From Lutraria lutraria (lineage: Eukaryota; Mollusca; Bivalvia; Venerida; Mactridae): 64,000 bases of DNA. Of this stretch, positions 62,489 through 64,000 are shown in pieces (position 1 is the first letter of the stretch; every line of letters begins with the position of its first letter). The position numbers and the translations under genes were made by a program. Location: contig OZ026838.1 of the NCBI GenBank assembly GCA_964023205.1, forward strand, positions 25,013,843 through 25,077,842, in the 5' to 3' direction. The notes below the pieces were generated by a model that worked only from the letters and a program-made list of their open reading frames with translations, was not told where the DNA came from and searched no databases.

Positions 62489-63422
62489 CCAAAAACCAGG
62501 GCACCCAAAAACCGACAATTTGCCGGTCCAGACCGAATTTCAACGCCTCAGACCGATTTGAGCAGCAGAAAAGTGTTAAAAAATCGGTCTATAAATGAGC
62601 TATAAATGTTTCATAAATTTCATGAAATTCGGTCCATATCGCATTGTACGCGCAAAATGTCACAAACCTTCCTGTATATTGTTCGCACCATTCTAATGAC
62701 CCCCAATAAACACGTCAAGATGCCTGCAGCGATCTTTTGTTAATCCAATCAATAGGGGGTCGATGGTAATTAGTCCAAACACGTGGTCACATGTAAACTG
62801 GTTCTCATTGACTTGTATGCACTTCGGTGCACAGCAACATGGAACGGGAACCAGTTTATGTTTACATGCAGACGATTTTACTCGTTTAACTCTAGAACAG
62901 TTCTGAAAGTTAATCGAACGCGCAAGAGATTTATTTACGTGAACACCGGCTGCATGGAGTTGTCTCCCGCGACGATCTTCAAATCTGTACTGATTGTTGA
63001 CATTTAAAACATTGACATTACGATAGTCAGAAAGCCTTGCCCGATCATGAAGTAAAGTAAACATTAGATGTGAATGAATTTAATTCGCTCGATTTACTCT
63101 AGAACAGTCCTGCATGTTCATCGAACGTATACGGTTCCGTAATACATTTTCGCGACCCTTACTGAATTTAGAAATTGTTCTTCGTAGCTCGTGTTTTGGG
63201 TCTAATAATACATAATGGAGCATATTAATTTGTTTCTAATAATTTAAAGTTAGACTGTCACTCATATATTACGATAAACCGCGATGCTGCATGTTTTCAA
63301 TGGTGACAACTTACGTATAGGTAACGTACGGGGGGGGGGGGGGTACATTTTCGCCTAAAATGGGGGGGGGGGCGACTCTGGACCGATTTTGATTTCAACT
63401 TTTTAGATGCCCTGCCAAAAAC
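62489..63422. mobile_element. hAT-like non-autonomous DNA transposon with 8-bp target duplication
   Basis: The 918-bp element (62497-63414) has termini CAGGGCACCCAAAAA and, inverted, CAGGGCATCTAAAAA (13 of 15 matching). It is bracketed by a perfect direct repeat CCAAAAAC at 62489-62496 and 63415-63422. CAGGG-type ends with an 8-bp duplication are the hallmark of hAT transposition. Inside are a partial duplication (CTCTAGAACAG at about 62891 and 63098), an inverted pair around GAACCAGTTTATG and long G runs near 63331 and 63363. The 123-codon minus frame inside shows no transposase features, so the element is probably mobilised in trans or dead. It is intronic to cystinosin. Confidence 0.82.
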
Positions 63423-64000
63423 ATATGGTAACATCCAGAGGATATCATAATAGTACATTTGTACAGTCTAAGAAGTATTTACCGTAATATCACTGCTCAA
63501 ATAAAAAGAAGGGTACATTTAACATTAAAATTGTTTTATCTCTGGGTATAAGGATTAATCAAAAATTTATTCTTCAAGTTTAGATTTTAAGACACTGAAC
63601 CAACCAATCATGTTTCTGTTTTCGAAATATTTTGGTATCATTTAGCTAACAAAATATCATGAGAACAGTCAAAACACTAGGATGTAAGCATGACCATAAA
63701 TTAGCCAATCAATCTGTACATGAAAAATGCAACCTTTGCAAACTATAATTATAGTATAACAGTAGTCTCCCAATTCAGTTCTACCTCTGACTCTGTATGT
63801 AACTGTACAACTATTTAGACAGAAGGCACTGGACACTCTTAAACTGTGTCTTTAAAGGTTGTAAAACCAAGAAATTATGATCCTTCCCCATGGTGCAAAC
63901 GTTTTTGAAATTATCAGGTGGCTGAAAAATATTTTGGCCCAGTGAAAACCGTGAATAATCATGAACATTTATTTGACTCTTACTCTTCTATTTCAGTAGA
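63423..64000 (-). other. Upstream cystinosin intron, no exon recognised
   Basis: The luminal-domain exons of cystinosin should lie this side or beyond the window edge. A 10-nt segment at 63483-63492 is bounded by AG and GT on the minus strand and would keep frame with the next exon, but so short a match is not reliable. Confidence 0.3.

Noticed and set aside
62693..63064. 123-codon frame inside the hAT-like element as a transposase
   Set aside because: It is too short, lacks the dimerisation and catalytic motifs expected of hAT transposases, and spans the element's internal repeats.

Overview
The window is nuclear DNA of an intron-rich, AT-rich animal. Canonical GT-AG introns, scattered short transposon remnants and the character of the proteins fit a lophotrochozoan, most likely a bivalve mollusc; that placement is inference. 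Four gene loci can be reconstructed exon by exon.

Layout: (1) 1947-12115, + strand: a CYBDOM-type gene related to ferric-chelate reductase 1 (Reeler, long Thr-rich and His-rich linker, two DOMON domains, cytochrome b561 membrane core). Its first exon(s) are missing or not recognised. (2) 13003-15052: a G-rich 37-bp minisatellite between two convergent gene ends. (3) 15231-33100, - strand: three complete tandem alkaline phosphatase genes (A 15231-20497, B 21345-26441, C 27669-33100), each with ten coding exons on the same plan. All keep the catalytic residues and all lack the usual C-terminal GPI-anchor signal. (4) 37591-49918, + strand: an RFX1/2/3-type transcription factor with 17 coding exons, including a 27-nt microexon. 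(5) 59221-62452, - strand: the C-terminal seven coding exons of cystinosin, with the 5' end not recognised. RFX and cystinosin are tail to tail across about 9.3 kb without genes, in which base composition switches from T-rich to A-rich near 53.6 kb.

Mobile DNA is mostly short non-autonomous inverted-repeat elements. There is a 918-bp hAT-like element with a perfect 8-bp target duplication in a cystinosin intron; four elements of one TTAGG-ended family in and just beyond cystinosin; a TTAA-flanked element in the last RFX intron; two copies of an AACCTC-ended element; and one AGTCAAACC-ended element.

Functionally the loci look unrelated: membrane redox, secreted phosphate release, ciliary-type transcription control and lysosomal cystine export. 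The most unusual points are the His-rich/Thr-rich linker of the reductase-like protein, the patchy gene conversion among the three phosphatases, a possible truncated RFX isoform, and the inverted-repeat family around cystinosin.
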